36,301 bases of DNA from Limosilactobacillus fermentum (lineage in GTDB: Bacteria > Bacillota > Bacilli > Lactobacillales > Lactobacillaceae), in assembly GCF_013394085.1 (NCBI RefSeq), contig NZ_CP040910.1, positions 293,332-329,632 on the forward strand, given 5' to 3'. The notes under the pieces are model-generated. The model did no database searches and was not told the DNA's origin. It worked only from the letters and a program-made list of their open reading frames with translations. The translations under genes and the position numbers were made by a program. Each line of letters starts with the position of its first letter. Position 1 is the stretch's first letter. Positions 24,103 to 33,236 of this stretch are shown here, piece after piece.

Positions 24103-27100
24103 GTGAAGTTAACGGAGTTGGCCAAGCAACAGCCAGCCTTTTCAAAAATTAAGGAGGTCATTGATAGTGGCCAGCGCCAGTTGATTACCGGGGTTTCCGG
24201 GTCGGCTAAAACGCTCCTGTTAGCGGCGCTGCAAGGGGAGTTGTCACACCCGCAGTTAGTGGTGTGCGACAGTCTTTATCACATGCAAGAGCTGGTCGCC
24301 GACCTTGAAAACCTGCTTGGTGAGGACCAGGTCTTTGCCTTTCCGGTCGAAGAGGTGTTGGCAACCGAAGTGGCGACCGCTTCACCTGACTACCGCTTGC
24401 AACGGGTTCAGGCCCTCAATACCCTTTTGGCAGACCAAGCGGCCGTCGTTGTGACGGATGCGGCGGGTCTGCGCCGGCGCCTGCCCAAACCGGGGGATTT
24501 TCAAGCCGCCACCCTGACGGTCGAAGTCGGGGGTGAACTTGATCCAACTACGGTGGGGACCCAGTTGATGGCGATGGGCTATCAGCGCCAAAAGATGGTC
24601 TTAAAACCCGGGGACTTTGCCATGCGGGGGTCGATTGTCGACATTTACGCCCTGAACACGGCCCACCCGGTGCGGATCGACCTCTTTGACACCGAGGTGG
24701 ATTCCCTACGCTACTTTGACGCCGAAAGCCAGCGGAGCGTTGAAAACATCCGGGCGGTGACGATCTTGCCCGCTACCGATTTCATCGCCCCACCCGCCAA
24801 GTTAGCCCAGCTAAAGGGGGGGTTGCAAGACGATTACCACCACTTAGCTCAAACGGCGGATGAAGAGGAACGCCAGGCCCTGTTTGGCCTCTTTGACCCG
24901 GTCATCTCCGCTTTGGACGCGGGGCAGTTACCAGTGGAAATGCTGGAGTACGCCGACCGGGTGTACGAACAGCCGGCCTCCTTGCTCGACTACCTACCCG
25001 CGAAAAGCAACCTGGTCTTAGACGACTGGGGGCGGATTAAGGAGAGCGCTAAGCGAATTACGGAGCAAGAAACCGCCTGGTTGATGGATAAGGTGGCCGC
25101 TAAACGCCGGGTCAGGGGTGCCACCCTTGATAACGGGGTGATGGAAACCCTACCCAAGCGCCCGGGCCCCCAGACCTACCTAGCCCTCTTTCAAAAGGGG
25201 CTTGGACAAGTCAAACTGGCGCAGATCTCTGACTTAGCAACGCGGGAGATGCAGCGCTTCTTTTCCCAATTGGACCTTTTAAAGGGTGAGCTCAAGCGCT
25301 GGCAGTCCCAGGGGGCAACGGTTGTGATCATGGCCAACAGCCCGGAACGTCGAAACCAAGTCGCCACTACCCTAGCAGACTTTGGGGTGGCGGTTGTTCA
25401 AACGGCGCCCGACCAGCTAATGGAACACCAGGTCCAGCTGGTGGCGGCCACCTTAGCTAACGGATTTGAAATGCCCCCGGCCAACTTGGTGGTGATTACC
25501 GAGGCGGAAATGTTCAAACAGGTTAAGAACCGCCGTCCACGGGCCCAGAAGTTAGCGAATGCCGAGCGGATCAAGTCCTACACCGACTTAAAGCCGGGCG
25601 ATTACGTGGTCCACGTGAACCACGGGATTGGCCTGTTTGCCGGGATTAAGACGATGGAAGTCGATGGCGTTCACCAGGATTACATGGTGTTAGATTACCG
25701 CGACAACGCCCAGATCTTCGTGCCAGTTACCCAGTTAAACCTGGTTCAAAAGTACGTTTCGGCTGAATCAAAGACGCCCCGCTTAAACCGCTTAGGGGGC
25801 GTTGAGTGGGCCAAAACCAAGCGGCGGGTGGCGGCCAAAATTGAAGACATTGCCGACGACTTGGTCGACCTTTACGCCAAGCGCGAGACCGAAAAGGGCT
25901 TTGCCTTTCCCAAGGATGACTACTTGCAAGAGAAGTTTGACGATGAATTCCCGTACGCCGAAACTAAAGACCAACTACAAAGCATCCAGGAAATTAAGGC
26001 TGACATGGAACGCCCGCGGCCAATGGACCGGCTCTTAGTCGGTGACGTTGGTTACGGCAAGACCGAGGTCGCCCTGCGTGCCATCTTCAAGGCCGTTGCC
26101 GGGGGCAAGCAGGTCGCCTTTTTGGTCCCCACCACCATCTTAGCTCAGCAGCACTACGACACGATGAAGGCCCGCTTTGAAGGCTTTCCGGTCACAATTG
26201 CCCTGATGTCACGCTTTAAGACCGCCAAGGAATTAAAGGAGACCGACCGGGGGCTTTTGAACGGCGAAATTGATATCGTGGTGGGGACCCACCGGATCTT
26301 ATCTAAAGACGTCCAGTTTAAGGACCTGGGGCTCTTGATTGTTGACGAAGAACAGCGCTTTGGCGTCAAACACAAGGAGCGCTTAAAGCAACTCAAAGCC
26401 AACGTCGATGTCTTAACCCTGACGGCGACGCCCATCCCGCGGACCTTGCACATGTCGATGATGGGGGTGCGGGACCTGTCCGTCTTAGAGACCCCGCCGA
26501 CGGGCCGTTACCCGATTCAAACCTACGTCTTGGAACAAAACGGCGCCGTGATTCGGGATGGGATCCTGCGCGAAATGCAACGGGGCGGGCAGGTCTATTA
26601 CCTGCATAACCGGGTTCACGACATTGAACGGGTGGTCGCGCAGTTAGCGGAGCTGGTTCCCGAAGCCCGGATTGGCTACATTCACGGCCAGATGAGTGAA
26701 AACGAGTTGGAAGGGGTGCTGTACGATTTTATCCGCGGTGAGTACGACGTCTTAGTAACCACCTCGATCATCGAAACCGGGGTCGATATCGCTAACGTTA
26801 ACACTCTCTTTGTCGAAGACGCCGATCGCTTGGGGCTAGCCCAACTTTACCAGATTCGGGGGCGGATCGGTCGCAGCAACCGAGTGGCTTACGCTTACTT
26901 CATGTACCAGGAAAATAAGGTTCTAACTGAACAGGGCGAAAAGCGGTTAGCTGCCATTCGGGACTTCACCGAGCTAGGGTCGGGCTTTAAGATTGCCATG
27001 CGTGACCTGTCGATCCGGGGGGCCGGTAACCTCCTGGGTAAGCAGCAGCACGGTTTCATCGATTCGGTTGGTTACGACTTGTACACCGAGATGTTAGCTG

Positions 27101-27645
27101 ATGCGGTGGCCACCAAACAGGGAAAGAAGCGACCGGTTAAATCGAACGCCGAAGTCGAGCTCGGAGTCGAAGCCTACTTGCCAAGTACTTACGTCGACGA
27201 CCAGCGCCAAAAGATCGAATTGTACAAGCAGATTCGCCGGGCCAAGAGTGAAGAAGAACTGACCGAATTGGCTGGTGACCTAATTGACCGCTTTGGGGAC
27301 TACCAAACGCCGGTGGCGAACTTATTAACGATCGGGACGATCAAGCTGTACGCCGACCAGGCAATGCTAAGCGAAATTGAGCGCAAGCGCGATAACATTT
27401 ACGTCAACTTTACGGTGGTTGGTAGTAAAAAAATTAACGCCCCACAAATTATCCAGGCCCTGGCCAAGACCCGCTTTAAGGCCACCATGGATGAAAAAGA
27501 GGACGGCGCCATTTCCTTACGGCTGGTAATCCAACCAAAGATGACGGAACAGGACTGGTTGAACCAGCTACTGGCGCTTACCAGGGAATTGGGTCAGCGA
27601 GTGCAAGAAGCAAACAATGAACAAGAAGGGGAAACCAAGCAATGA
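24103..27645 (+). CDS. mfd: Transcription-repair coupling factor
   Basis: DNA translocase that removes RNA polymerase stalled at lesions and recruits UvrA. The 1180 residues contain the full architecture: a UvrB-like N-terminus with a degenerate nucleotide loop (GVSGSAKT), an RNA-polymerase interaction domain (LKPGDYVVHVNHGIGLFAG, around 500), a helicase core with Walker A GDVGYGKT (647-654) and DEEQ (748-751), the RecG-like RGRIGRS motif, and the C-terminal regulatory domain. The start is GTG at 24103 with GGGGGGAGA upstream. Its stop overlaps the rqcP start by four bases (ATGA), so the two are translationally coupled. Confidence 0.97.
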   Translation: MKLTELAKQQPAFSKIKEVIDSGQRQLITGVSGSAKTLLLAALQGELSHPQLVVCDSLYHMQELVADLENLLGEDQVFAFPVEEVLATEVATASPDYRLQRVQALNTLLADQAAVVVTDAAGLRRRLPKPGDFQAATLTVEVGGELDPTTVGTQLMAMGYQRQKMVLKPGDFAMRGSIVDIYALNTAHPVRIDLFDTEVDSLRYFDAESQRSVENIRAVTILPATDFIAPPAKLAQLKGGLQDDYHHLAQTADEEERQALFGLFDPVISALDAGQLPVEMLEYADRVYEQPASLLDYLPAKSNLVLDDWGRIKESAKRITEQETAWLMDKVAAKRRVRGATLDNGVMETLPKRPGPQTYLALFQKGLGQVKLAQISDLATREMQRFFSQLDLLKGELKRWQSQGATVVIMANSPERRNQVATTLADFGVAVVQTAPDQLMEHQVQLVAATLANGFEMPPANLVVITEAEMFKQVKNRRPRAQKLANAERIKSYTDLKPGDYVVHVNHGIGLFAGIKTMEVDGVHQDYMVLDYRDNAQIFVPVTQLNLVQKYVSAESKTPRLNRLGGVEWAKTKRRVAAKIEDIADDLVDLYAKRETEKGFAFPKDDYLQEKFDDEFPYAETKDQLQSIQEIKADMERPRPMDRLLVGDVGYGKTEVALRAIFKAVAGGKQVAFLVPTTILAQQHYDTMKARFEGFPVTIALMSRFKTAKELKETDRGLLNGEIDIVVGTHRILSKDVQFKDLGLLIVDEEQRFGVKHKERLKQLKANVDVLTLTATPIPRTLHMSMMGVRDLSVLETPPTGRYPIQTYVLEQNGAVIRDGILREMQRGGQVYYLHNRVHDIERVVAQLAELVPEARIGYIHGQMSENELEGVLYDFIRGEYDVLVTTSIIETGVDIANVNTLFVEDADRLGLAQLYQIRGRIGRSNRVAYAYFMYQENKVLTEQGEKRLAAIRDFTELGSGFKIAMRDLSIRGAGNLLGKQQHGFIDSVGYDLYTEMLADAVATKQGKKRPVKSNAEVELGVEAYLPSTYVDDQRQKIELYKQIRRAKSEEELTELAGDLIDRFGDYQTPVANLLTIGTIKLYADQAMLSEIERKRDNIYVNFTVVGSKKINAPQIIQALAKTRFKATMDEKEDGAISLRLVIQPKMTEQDWLNQLLALTRELGQRVQEANNEQEGETKQ

Positions 27646-27914
27646 GATTGGATAAGTTTTTAAAGGTATCACGAATCATTAAACGCCGGGCAATTGCCAA
27701 AAAGATTGCCGATCAGGGACGGATCATGATCAACGACAAGGTGGCCAAGTCTTCCAGCGACGTCAGGGTTGGCGACGTACTGACGATTGAGTTCGGTAAC
27801 AAGACCGAAAAGGTACAGGTCAACCAGTTGGTGGAAACGACTAAGAAGGACGAGGTCGCCGGGATGTACGAAATTTTAGAGGAAAGCTACGCCGAAGACT
27901 TCGGCAAGGAATAA
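27642..27914 (+). CDS. rqcP: S4-domain ribosome quality control protein RqcP
   Basis: Small RNA-binding protein of 90 residues, known in B. subtilis as YabO/RqcP. It binds the 50S subunit carrying a stalled nascent chain and helps RqcH add alanine tails. The S4 domain covers residues 1-60: MRLDKFLKVSRIIKRRAIA, then DQGRIMINDKVAKSS and VGDVLTIEFGNK. The ATG overlaps the mfd stop (ATGA). The mfd-yabO-divIC-yabR order is conserved with B. subtilis, where additional genes lie between them. Assignment rests on the S4 domain plus this context; generic HslR-type S4 proteins look similar. Confidence 0.92.
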   Translation: MRLDKFLKVSRIIKRRAIAKKIADQGRIMINDKVAKSSSDVRVGDVLTIEFGNKTEKVQVNQLVETTKKDEVAGMYEILEESYAEDFGKE

Positions 27915-27942
27915 ATTTCGTGATGGGAATCGTCAAAAAGCA

Positions 27943-27972
27943 TGGACACTAGCGGGGGAATCTTGGTATAAT
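27943..27972 (+). promoter_or_regulatory. divIC promoter
   Basis: TGGACA (27943-27948), 18 bases, TATAAT (27967-27972) with a TG extension, 30 bases before divIC. Confidence 0.75.
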
Positions 27973-28002
27973 TTTTCTAGTGATAGGCAAAGGAGGGTTC
28001 GT

Positions 28003-28359
28003 ATGCAAAAGAGACACTATCGTATTGCGGCGCTAAACACCATTTACGCCCGCCGGATAGCGGAAAACCGCCGGTATCGCTACCGGGTTCACGTTCGCCG
28101 GGCGAAGATTATGTACTCCATTATTTTAGTGGTGGCCCTGATTCTCGGTTTCCAACTGTGGCAAAGCAAGCAAACCCTCGCCAAGGTCAACCAAAACATT
28201 GACCAGCAACGGACGGTCCTCAAGCAAAAGCAGGCAACCGGCAAGAAGTTAACCAAGCAAATTTCGTTGTTACACAACCAGGATTACCTCGAGCAGTTGA
28301 TTAGATCCAAGTACAACTACTCTAAGACTGGTGAAACGATTTATAATTTTGCTGATTAA
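28003..28359 (+). CDS. divIC: Septum formation initiator DivIC/FtsB
   Basis: Bitopic division protein that works with FtsL and DivIB at the septum to activate wall synthesis. The N-terminus is basic and cytoplasmic (residues 1-35, many Arg and Lys). One membrane helix spans about 37-53, followed by a coiled coil (about 54-92) and an extracellular end. The DYLEQLIRSKYNYSKTGETIYNF segment is typical of DivIC/FtsB. The length is 118. ATG with AAAGGAGGG upstream. It has its own promoter and terminator, so it is uncoupled from rqcP and the S1-domain gene although the order is conserved. Confidence 0.93.
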   Translation: MQKRHYRIAALNTIYARRIAENRRYRYRVHVRRAKIMYSIILVVALILGFQLWQSKQTLAKVNQNIDQQRTVLKQKQATGKKLTKQISLLHNQDYLEQLIRSKYNYSKTGETIYNFAD

Positions 28360-28397
28360 AAAAATCCCTATTCTTAGTCAAGAATAGGGATTTTTCT
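28360..28397 (+). terminator. Terminator after divIC
   Basis: A perfect 16-bp stem (28360-28375 with 28380-28395) with a 4-base loop, A-rich on the left and T-rich on the right, starting right at the divIC stop. Confidence 0.93.
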
Positions 28398-28408
28398 CTT
28401 TTCAACGC

Positions 28409-28436
28409 TTGTCAGGACCCGAGGGTGTGTTATACT
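28409..28436 (+). promoter_or_regulatory. Promoter of the S1-domain gene, tilS and hpt
   Basis: TTGTCA (28409-28414), 16 bases, TATACT (28431-28436) with a TG extension, 51 bases before the gene. Confidence 0.65.
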
Positions 28437-28487
28437 CAATTACAATTAGTAACAATTAGAATCGTATGAGGAGGAAATGCTTAGTTC

Positions 28488-28994
28488 ATGGCACTTGAAG
28501 AAGGCGCAAAGGTTTCGGGTACCGTTTCGGGAATTACGAACTTTGGAGCGTTTATTGATTTAGCAGATAATAAGACGGGACTCGTTCACATCAGCCAGGT
28601 CTCCGATAAGTTCATCAAAGACATTCACGATGTCTTAACGGTTGGCGATAAGGTGATGGTAAAGGTCATGAAGATTGAAGGCAACGGCAAGATCGCCCTT
28701 TCAATGAAGCAGGCTACGCCAACGGAGCCGGCCAAGCGTGATCACCACGATCAGCAACCAAGTGAGCGGTTAAGCCACGGCCACGATGACCGCCAGAATC
28801 GTCATCACGAACCCCGTGGTTTCTCCCGTCCCGCTCGTAGCTTCAGTGGCCGGGGGAATTTTGGCCATCACAAGCCGTCCGGGGACTTTAACGACATGCT
28901 ATCCTCCTACCTTAAGGAAAGTGAATCCCGTTTGTCGAATTTAAAGCGGCAAACCGATGGTAAGCGGGGCGGCCGGGGTGGCCGGCGAAGCTAA
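28488..28994 (+). CDS. S1 RNA-binding domain protein (YabR-like)
   Basis: Cytoplasmic RNA-binding protein. Residues 1-75 form one S1 domain (GAKVSGTVSGITNFGAFIDL, then GLVHISQVSD and VKVMKIEGNGKIALSMK). The remaining 90 residues are low-complexity, rich in His, Arg, Gly and Asp, except for a short helical segment DFNDMLSSYLKESESRLSNL near the end that is typical of this family. Its position between divIC and tilS matches yabR of B. subtilis. The exact target is unknown. ATG with GAGGAAATGC upstream. The stop overlaps the tilS start by one base (TAATG). Confidence 0.92.
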   Translation: MALEEGAKVSGTVSGITNFGAFIDLADNKTGLVHISQVSDKFIKDIHDVLTVGDKVMVKVMKIEGNGKIALSMKQATPTEPAKRDHHDQQPSERLSHGHDDRQNRHHEPRGFSRPARSFSGRGNFGHHKPSGDFNDMLSSYLKESESRLSNLKRQTDGKRGGRGGRRS

Positions 28995-30343
28995 TGAAAG
29001 ACCCTAAATTAACGATGGAGCGGTCCCCCCTGGGGAGCCGCTTTTTTTCGTCAAGCAACACCTTAGTCGTGGCCGTCTCAACCGGGGTGGACTCAATGGT
29101 GCTCTTAGACCTGCTCCAAAACTTACCTAAGTTAAAGCGTCCCCGTTTAATCGTTGCCCACGTTAACCACCACTTGCGTACCCAAAGCACCGCAGAAGAA
29201 GCCTTTTTACGTACGTATTGCCGGCAACGAAACCTTCCCCTCGAAGTGGCCCAGTGGGCGGTCGCAGAGCACCCAGCGAAGGGAATTGAAGCGGCGGCCC
29301 GCCGGTTTCGCTACTCCTTTTTTGCCACGGTGATGGACAAATACCAAGCCCAGGCGGTGGCAACGGCGCACCACCAAGACGACCTGGCGGAAACGGTCCT
29401 GATGAAGTTAATTCGTGGTGGTCGGATCGAACAATTAGGAGCGCTGAGATGGCAGCGCCCCTTTGCCAGTGGCGCACTAATTCGCCCTCTACTCGCGCTT
29501 AACAAACAAGACCTCCGCCGCTATGCTAAGGACCATCAGTTGACCTGGTTTGAAGATGAAACAAACCGTGATCTAACCCCGTTTCGCAACCGGGTTCGGC
29601 ACCGCTACCTTCCAAGCCTCAGCGTTGAAAACCCCCGGCTCGTCACGGCGCTGGCTAGTGACGCCGAGCAAATCAATGACCTCTTGGGCTTGGCTAACGA
29701 ACGACTAGGGGAACTCGATGCCACCCTGCGGACCGAACGGGGCTTTTCGTTGGCCGCCTTTCGTCGGTTGAGTGAAAGTACCCAACGTTCCTACCTCCGC
29801 TACTACCTAACCAAACGGGGCGTTGCAACGATTAAAGAAGAACAGCTTCACCAACTGGTAACCGGGTTAGGCGACCAAACCAGGCCGCCCCAGAGCTTCC
29901 AACTGCCCAATCGGTGGTGCTTGGTTAAGGGCTACCGGGAGGCCTTCCTTAAAAAAGCCGGGCAAATGGCCCAGGAAGGCGAATCGGAGGGGGAGTTTGT
30001 GGTAGAATTGGGCCAGTGGTATCGTCTCCGGGCGGGGGGGACTTTTTCAGTCACCCGCCAGCCAGGCCAAGGGTCAGTGACCACGGTTTGGTTGACTAAC
30101 AACCAGTTTCCCCTGACTTGCCGTCCCGTTCAAGCTGGTGACCGGCTATTGTTAAAGGGGGGCACACACCAACGGGTTCGGCGGGTCTTGATCGACCAAA
30201 AGGTTCCCCGTGACTTACGGGCGAACCAACGGGTGATTGTCGACGCCTTAGGCCAAGTGGTGTGGTTAGTCGGGGTGAAGGTGGCTTGGTTTGGCCGCCG
30301 ACCAGGGGCGCTACCGGTAGCGTTATGCCAACGAGAACAATGA
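28994..30343 (+). CDS. tilS: tRNA(Ile)-lysidine synthase
   Basis: Converts C34 of the minor tRNA-Ile(CAU) to lysidine, so that it reads AUA and is charged with Ile; an essential enzyme. The N-terminal PP-loop is VSTGVDSMVLL (Ser29 to Ser34); the second residue of the usual SGGxDS motif is Thr, a common TilS variant. NHHLR, TAHHQDDLAETVLM and the RNRVRH region are conserved. The C-terminal half carries the TilS-specific tRNA-binding domains. The length of 449 is normal. It is coupled to the S1 gene (overlap TAATG) and followed after 16 bases by hpt, as in B. subtilis. Confidence 0.96.
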   Translation: MKDPKLTMERSPLGSRFFSSSNTLVVAVSTGVDSMVLLDLLQNLPKLKRPRLIVAHVNHHLRTQSTAEEAFLRTYCRQRNLPLEVAQWAVAEHPAKGIEAAARRFRYSFFATVMDKYQAQAVATAHHQDDLAETVLMKLIRGGRIEQLGALRWQRPFASGALIRPLLALNKQDLRRYAKDHQLTWFEDETNRDLTPFRNRVRHRYLPSLSVENPRLVTALASDAEQINDLLGLANERLGELDATLRTERGFSLAAFRRLSESTQRSYLRYYLTKRGVATIKEEQLHQLVTGLGDQTRPPQSFQLPNRWCLVKGYREAFLKKAGQMAQEGESEGEFVVELGQWYRLRAGGTFSVTRQPGQGSVTTVWLTNNQFPLTCRPVQAGDRLLLKGGTHQRVRRVLIDQKVPRDLRANQRVIVDALGQVVWLVGVKVAWFGRRPGALPVALCQREQ

Positions 30344-30359
30344 TATTGAGAGGAAAAGC

Positions 30360-30908
30360 ATGAATAACGACATCGAACGGATCCTTTTTGACGAGGAGCA
30401 GATTCAAACGCGAGTGGCAGAACTGGCTGCTCAAATTACCAACGATTACCAAGGGAAGCGCCCGGTGATCGTATCTGTTTTGACGGGGGCGGTTTTGTTT
30501 ACCGTCGACCTAATTAAAAAGATCGATCTGTACGCGGAGATGGACTTCGTGGACGTTTCTAGTTACTACGGGGGCACGGCGTCCAGCGGGACCGTTAAGT
30601 TACTTCACGACTTAAAGCACTCGATTGCGGGCAAGGACGTCATCATCGTCGAAGACATTGTTGATACCGGTCGGACCCTGAAGTTTTTGATGGAACTACT
30701 GGAAGGGCGTGGGGCCACGAGCATTAAGGTTTGCACCTTCTTTGATAAGCCGGCCGGACGGGAGGTCGAAGTGGCGACCGATTATGTTGGTTTTGACGTT
30801 CCCCACGAATTTTTGGTTGGCTATGGTCTGGACTACGAAAATTACTACCGGAACCTCCCGTACGTCGGCGTTTTGAAGCCGGAAGTCTACCAAAAGAATG
30901 ATGACTAA
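30360..30908 (+). CDS. hpt: Hypoxanthine phosphoribosyltransferase
   Basis: Purine salvage enzyme that joins hypoxanthine or guanine to PRPP to form IMP or GMP. Its 182 residues carry the PRPP-binding loop VEDIVDTGRT (97-106) preceded by VIIV, and the DFVDVSSYYGG and FDVPHEFLVGYGLDY segments of the family. ATG with GAGAGGA upstream. It belongs to the S1 gene-tilS-hpt unit, and ftsH follows with its own promoter. The tilS-hpt-ftsH order is widespread in Bacillota. PRPP is supplied by Prs (4980). Confidence 0.97.
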   Translation: MNNDIERILFDEEQIQTRVAELAAQITNDYQGKRPVIVSVLTGAVLFTVDLIKKIDLYAEMDFVDVSSYYGGTASSGTVKLLHDLKHSIAGKDVIIVEDIVDTGRTLKFLMELLEGRGATSIKVCTFFDKPAGREVEVATDYVGFDVPHEFLVGYGLDYENYYRNLPYVGVLKPEVYQKNDD

Positions 30909-30912
30909 TTAT

Positions 30913-30949
30913 TAGTCAGCGATGGTCAGATATGGTATATTATGACCAT
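30913..30949 (+). promoter_or_regulatory. ftsH promoter with CtsR-like operator and inverted repeat
   Basis: TAGTCA (30913-30918), 17 bases, TATATT (30936-30941) with a TG extension. Between and over them, 30924-30940 reads GGTCAGA-TAT-GGTATAT, a partial match to the CtsR box GGTCAAA-NAN-GGTCAAA (first heptad 6/7, second 4/7). ATGGTCA (30922-30928) and TGACCAT (30943-30949) also form an inverted repeat around the -10. Stress control by CtsR is plausible because ftsH of Lactiplantibacillus plantarum is reported to be a CtsR target. Confidence 0.55.
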
Positions 30950-30991
30950 TCACAAAAACAACAACGTGCAGCTGTTGGATAGGAGGTTGTT

Positions 30992-33160
30992 ATGAATAAC
31001 AATCGGAAAAATAATGGATTTTCCCATAACGTCCTCTTCTATTCGGTAATCTTTCTTTGCATTATGGGGATTGCTTATTTCCTGTTTGGGGGAAATAGTA
31101 CCACCAGTCAGAGTAAAAACTTATCGCAAAGCGAATTTATTTCCGCACTGAAGAGTGACAAGGTGAAAAGTTTCCAGCTGCAGCCTGATGGGGGAGTATA
31201 CCGGATCACCGGGACTTACCGTAAAGCGCAGCCTGTGTCATCGAGTTCCACGACGGGCTTTTCTTTAGGTGGGCAGAGTGCAAGCTCCACGACCAACTTT
31301 GAAAGCTCGGTTCTGGAAAGTGACGTCACCATCGCCCAGCTACAGAAGTATGCTGAAAAGGAAAAGGTGGAGGTTTCAACCAAGTCGGAAGAATCCAATA
31401 GCCTTTGGATGAACCTGTTAGTGACGGTTCTTCCCTTGGTCATCATGATTTTCTTCTTCTACATGATGATGGGGCAAGCTGGTCAAGGCGGTGGCGGTCG
31501 CGGGGTGATGAACTTCGGTAAGACCAAGACCAAACCGTCAGACCCAAAGGAAAACAAGGTTCGCTTCTCCGACGTGGCCGGGGAAGAAGAAGAAAAGCAA
31601 GAACTGGTCGAAATTGTCGAGTTCTTGAAGAACCCCAAGAAGTTCATGCGCTTAGGGGCGCGGATCCCAGCCGGGGTGCTCTTAGAAGGGCCTCCGGGAA
31701 CCGGGAAGACGCTCCTGGCTAAGGCCGTGGCCGGAGAAGCCGGTGTTCCGTTCTTCTCCATCTCCGGTTCGGACTTCGTTGAAATGTTCGTTGGGGTTGG
31801 GGCCAGCCGGGTCCGGGACCTGTTCGAACAAGCTAAAAAGACCGCACCGTCGATCATCTTCATTGATGAAATCGACGCCGTTGGTCGCCGCCGGGGGAAC
31901 GGCATGGGTGGTGGTCACGACGAACGTGAGCAAACCCTGAACCAATTGCTGGTTGAAATGGACGGGTTCCAAGGGGACGAAGGGGTCATCGTAATGGCCG
32001 CCACCAACCGTTCCGACGTCTTAGACCCCGCTCTCTTGCGGCCGGGCCGGTTCGACCGGAAGATCTTGGTTGGTCGTCCCGACGTTAAGGGCCGTGAAGC
32101 CATTCTGCGCGTTCACGCTAAGAACAAGCCGTTGGCAAGTAACGTCGACCTAAAGGAAATCGCTAAGCAAACGCCAGGTTTTGTGGGGGCCGACCTCGAA
32201 AACCTACTGAACGAAGCCGCCCTCTTAGCTGCCCGGCGTGACCGGACGGAAATTGACGCCGCCGACATCGATGAGGCTGAGGATCGCGTGATTGCTGGGC
32301 CGGCCAAGCGTGACCGGGTCATTTCACCACGGGAACGTAACACCGTGGCCTACCACGAGGCGGGACACACGATTGTTGGGTTGGTCTTAAACGACGCCCG
32401 GGTGGTTCACAAGGTAACGATTGTGCCGCGGGGACGCGCCGGCGGGTACGCCATCATGTTGCCGCGTGAAGACGAAATGCTGATGTCTAAGAAGAATGCC
32501 GAGGAACAGATCGCCGGGTTGATGGGTGGTCGGGCCGCCGAAGAGATTATCTTCAAGTCCCAGTCGTCAGGTGCTTCTAACGACTTTGAACAGGCAACGC
32601 AAATCGCCCGCGCCATGGTTACTCAATACGGGATGTCCGATAAGATTGGTCCGGTTGAGCTCCAGAGCTCCGGACAGGTCTTCACCGGGCAAGGCTACGA
32701 TCAATCACCGTACTCCGAACAAACGGCGGCCTTGGTTGATCAAGAAGTGCGCCGGATCCTGTTAGAAGGGCACGAACAAGCCCTGCACATCATCGAGACG
32801 CACCGCGAACAGCACAAGTTAATTGCCGAAGCCCTGCTGAAGTACGAAACGCTGGATGAAAAGCAAATCCTCAGTCTTTACAAGACCGGGAAGATGCCAG
32901 AAGAAGATGTGGTGGCGGCCGAAGATGAACAACACGCCCAAACCTTCGAGGAATCTAAGCGCGAACTTGAACGGCGTGAAAACGCTAAGGCTGAAGCGAC
33001 CGAAGAAGACGCTGAGCAAACCACCAGCCAAACGGAGGGTGATGAGCAAAGTACTCCGCAGGCAACGGATGCTGAGCAAGACAAGCAAGCTGATCAAACC
33101 GATCAAACGAAGAAGCCAACCGACCCTGATCAACCAGATGATTGGGATCACCGGGAATAA
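30992..33160 (+). CDS. ftsH: ATP-dependent zinc metalloprotease FtsH
   Basis: Hexameric membrane protease that degrades misfolded membrane proteins and short-lived regulators. Two membrane helices (about 13-32 and 139-160) flank an extracellular domain that carries a Ser/Thr-rich insert (about 82-103). Then comes the AAA+ domain with Walker A GPPGTGKT (233-240) and IDEID (291-295), the second region of homology (RPGRFDR), and the zinc site HEAGH (455-459). The 722 residues are longer than E. coli FtsH because of an acidic, Gln/Asp/Glu-rich tail from about 645. ATG with AGGAGG upstream. No convincing T-tract terminator follows; a weak AGCGG/CCGCT hairpin lies at 33185-33220. Confidence 0.97.
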   Translation: MNNNRKNNGFSHNVLFYSVIFLCIMGIAYFLFGGNSTTSQSKNLSQSEFISALKSDKVKSFQLQPDGGVYRITGTYRKAQPVSSSSTTGFSLGGQSASSTTNFESSVLESDVTIAQLQKYAEKEKVEVSTKSEESNSLWMNLLVTVLPLVIMIFFFYMMMGQAGQGGGGRGVMNFGKTKTKPSDPKENKVRFSDVAGEEEEKQELVEIVEFLKNPKKFMRLGARIPAGVLLEGPPGTGKTLLAKAVAGEAGVPFFSISGSDFVEMFVGVGASRVRDLFEQAKKTAPSIIFIDEIDAVGRRRGNGMGGGHDEREQTLNQLLVEMDGFQGDEGVIVMAATNRSDVLDPALLRPGRFDRKILVGRPDVKGREAILRVHAKNKPLASNVDLKEIAKQTPGFVGADLENLLNEAALLAARRDRTEIDAADIDEAEDRVIAGPAKRDRVISPRERNTVAYHEAGHTIVGLVLNDARVVHKVTIVPRGRAGGYAIMLPREDEMLMSKKNAEEQIAGLMGGRAAEEIIFKSQSSGASNDFEQATQIARAMVTQYGMSDKIGPVELQSSGQVFTGQGYDQSPYSEQTAALVDQEVRRILLEGHEQALHIIETHREQHKLIAEALLKYETLDEKQILSLYKTGKMPEEDVVAAEDEQHAQTFEESKRELERRENAKAEATEEDAEQTTSQTEGDEQSTPQATDAEQDKQADQTDQTKKPTDPDQPDDWDHRE

Positions 33161-33236
33161 GCCCGCGGTTGGGGAATAAATGGGGAGCGGATGTGACCAC
33201 AGTTGTTGCACCCGCTTTTCTTATGGAGGAAAAATA

